From: Sphingomonadaceae bacterium
GTDB lineage: Bacteria > Pseudomonadota > Alphaproteobacteria > Sphingomonadales > Sphingomonadaceae
Reading direction: 5' to 3'
NCBI GenBank assembly: GCA_019245455.1
Contig: JAFARM010000193.1
Location: 1-6,520 of the forward strand
Length of the DNA stretch: 6,520 bases
The notes under the pieces were generated by a model that was given only the letters and a program-made list of their open reading frames with translations, was not told where the DNA came from and searched no databases. This document shows positions 5,155-6,520 of this stretch, one piece after another. Position numbers and translations under genes: made by a program. Numbering within the stretch: position 1 is the stretch's first letter; every line of letters begins with the position of its first letter.

Positions 5155-6510
5155 GTGACGACCCAGACCCTGCCGCAACCCCTCACCCTTCGCGCCGATG
5201 GACCGCTCGCCGGCACGGCGACCGTCCCCGGCGACAAGTCGATCAGCCACCGGGCGCTGATGTTCGGGGCGCTGGCGGTCGGCGAGACGGTGGTCGACGG
5301 GCTGCTCGAGGGGGAGGATGTCCACGCCACGGCGAACGCGCTGCGGGCGATGGGGGCGGAGATCGTGCGGGAGGGGGACGGCGGCGGCACGAGTGCCCGC
5401 TGGCGCGTGTGGGGCGTCGGCGTCGGCGGGCTGCTGCAGCCGGCGACCGCGCTCGACATGGGGAACTCGGGGACCTCGACGCGGCTGCTGATGGGGCTTG
5501 TCGCGTCGCATCCGATCACGGCGACCTTCATCGGCGACGCCTCGCTGTCGGGGCGGCCGATGGCGCGCGTCGCCGAGCCGCTGCGGCTGATGGGCGCGAG
5601 CATCGCTGCGGCACCGGGGACGCGCCTGCCGCTGACGCTGACCGGGCGCTGCCCGGCCGTGCCGCTGCGCTACGTCCTCTCCGTCGCCTCGGCGCAGGTC
5701 AAGTCGGCGGTGCTGCTCGCCGGCCTCAACACACCCGGGCGGACGACGGTCGTCGAGCGCGAGGCGACGCGCGACCACAGCGAGCGGATGCTGCGCGGCT
5801 TCGGCGCCGAGGTGACGGTCGAGGACGCGCCCGAGGGCCGCGCCATCACCGTCGGCGGCGAGGCCGAGCTGCGGCCGCAGGCGATTGCGGTGCCGGGCGA
5901 CATCTCGTCGGCGGCCTTCCCGCTCGTCGCAGCGCTGATCGTGCCGGGCAGCCGGGTGACGTTGACCGGGGTGGGCGTCAACCCGACGCGCGACGGGCTG
6001 CTGCGCGTGCTGGCGATGATGGGGGCGGCGGTCGAGCGCGTGAACCCGCGCGAGGTCGGCGGCGAGCCGGTCGCCGACCTGGTGGTCACCGCCAGCGATC
6101 TGACCGGCATCGACGTTCCGCCCGAGGTCGCGCCGAGCATGATCGACGAATTCCCGGCGCTTTTCGTCGCCGCCGCGCTGTCCCACGGGCGCACGGTGAT
6201 GCGTGGGCTGGCCGAGCTGCGCGTCAAGGAGAGCGACCGCATCGCGACCATGGCCGCGGGTCTGACGGCGTGCGGCGTGCGCGTCGAGGAGCTGCCCGAC
6301 GGCCTCATCGTCCACGGCAGCGACGGCGAAGCGATTGCGGGCGGCGCGACCGTGGCGGCGCGCCTCGACCACCGCATCGCCATGAGCTTCGCCGTGCTCG
6401 GCCTGCGCGCGCGGGCCGCGGTGACGATCGACGACGCACGGCCGATCGCGACGAGCTTTCCGGGGTTCGTGGCGTTGATGGAAGGGCTGGGCGCCTACAG
6501 GCCGGTGTAA
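5155..6510 (+). CDS. aroA: 3-phosphoshikimate 1-carboxyvinyltransferase (EPSP synthase), class II type
   Basis: AroA joins shikimate 3-phosphate and phosphoenolpyruvate to give EPSP in the cytosolic shikimate pathway to aromatic amino acids. The complete 451-residue protein has the two-domain inside-out barrel layout. Substrate and catalytic residues by family precedent are Lys28, Ser29 and Arg33 (PGDKSISHR, 25-33), Arg134 (LSGRPM), SAQVK (179-183), RDHSE (206-210), NPTR (276-279), Asp331 (SMIDEFP) and Glu359 (VKESDR). SAQxK, RxHxE and NxTR are class II motifs, and overall resemblance is to the Agrobacterium CP4 enzyme. The phosphoenolpyruvate-site loop reads GNSGTS, so Gly106 stands where CP4 has Ala100. 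The GTG at 5155 is chosen because it puts the GDKS motif at the same residue number as in CP4 and lies outside the divergent gene; the ribosome-binding site is weak. From memory, cmk and rpsA often follow in alphaproteobacteria; only 10 bp remain here. Confidence 0.96.
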   Translation: MTTQTLPQPLTLRADGPLAGTATVPGDKSISHRALMFGALAVGETVVDGLLEGEDVHATANALRAMGAEIVREGDGGGTSARWRVWGVGVGGLLQPATALDMGNSGTSTRLLMGLVASHPITATFIGDASLSGRPMARVAEPLRLMGASIAAAPGTRLPLTLTGRCPAVPLRYVLSVASAQVKSAVLLAGLNTPGRTTVVEREATRDHSERMLRGFGAEVTVEDAPEGRAITVGGEAELRPQAIAVPGDISSAAFPLVAALIVPGSRVTLTGVGVNPTRDGLLRVLAMMGAAVERVNPREVGGEPVADLVVTASDLTGIDVPPEVAPSMIDEFPALFVAAALSHGRTVMRGLAELRVKESDRIATMAAGLTACGVRVEELPDGLIVHGSDGEAIAGGATVAARLDHRIAMSFAVLGLRARAAVTIDDARPIATSFPGFVALMEGLGAYRPV

Positions 6511-6520
6511 TCGCGGAACC

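Noticed and set aside
5140..6372. 410-codon minus-strand frame opposite aroA
   Set aside because: It is antisense to aroA, rich in Arg, His and Asp with no domain pattern; aroA has all expected active-site residues.

Overview
The window is very GC-rich chromosomal DNA, almost certainly from an alphaproteobacterium and most likely a sphingomonad. The evidence is the protein content: a class II (Agrobacterium CP4-like) AroA, a TIGR02300/FYDLN-type zinc-ribbon protein divergent from aroA, and an rpe, heparinase-like, purH gene string. The placement rests on recognising these families by eye, not on a search.

Left part (1-3864, all minus strand). Reading in the direction of transcription: rlmN (23S rRNA/tRNA A2503/A37 C2-methyltransferase, radical SAM), a 94-bp gap, rpe (ribulose-phosphate 3-epimerase), a heparinase II/III-like protein whose GTG start overlaps the rpe stop codon (GTGA), and then, 43 bp on, the first 31 codons of purH, which runs off the window. 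The rpe-heparinase pair is surely co-transcribed. purH probably belongs to the same unit.

Middle part (3924-4755). A small helix-turn-helix protein of unknown role is on the minus strand. It lies 41 bp downstream of a tRNA-Ala(GGC) gene that encodes its own CCA and has the G3:U70 alanine identity pair. Next comes about 320 bp without protein genes. This stretch holds three copies of a 27-nt hairpin unit of the form ATGGG-[7-bp stem]-TGAC, whose stems differ by compensatory changes. Two of the copies face each other and fold into a perfect three-armed, cloverleaf-like structure (4611-4689). It looks like a dispersed intergenic palindromic repeat.

Right part (4756-6510). A TIGR02300-type protein (minus) and aroA (plus, complete, GTG start) are divergent and share an 87-bp intergenic region. 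That region has a perfect TTGACA box facing the TIGR02300 gene. aroA ends 10 bp before the window edge.

Most of the window is ordinary housekeeping sequence. I see no CRISPR array, transposase, integrase or defence-type operon. The points most worth a second look are the hairpin repeat cluster and the heparinase-like protein, which has no visible signal peptide yet is embedded in a central-metabolism operon.
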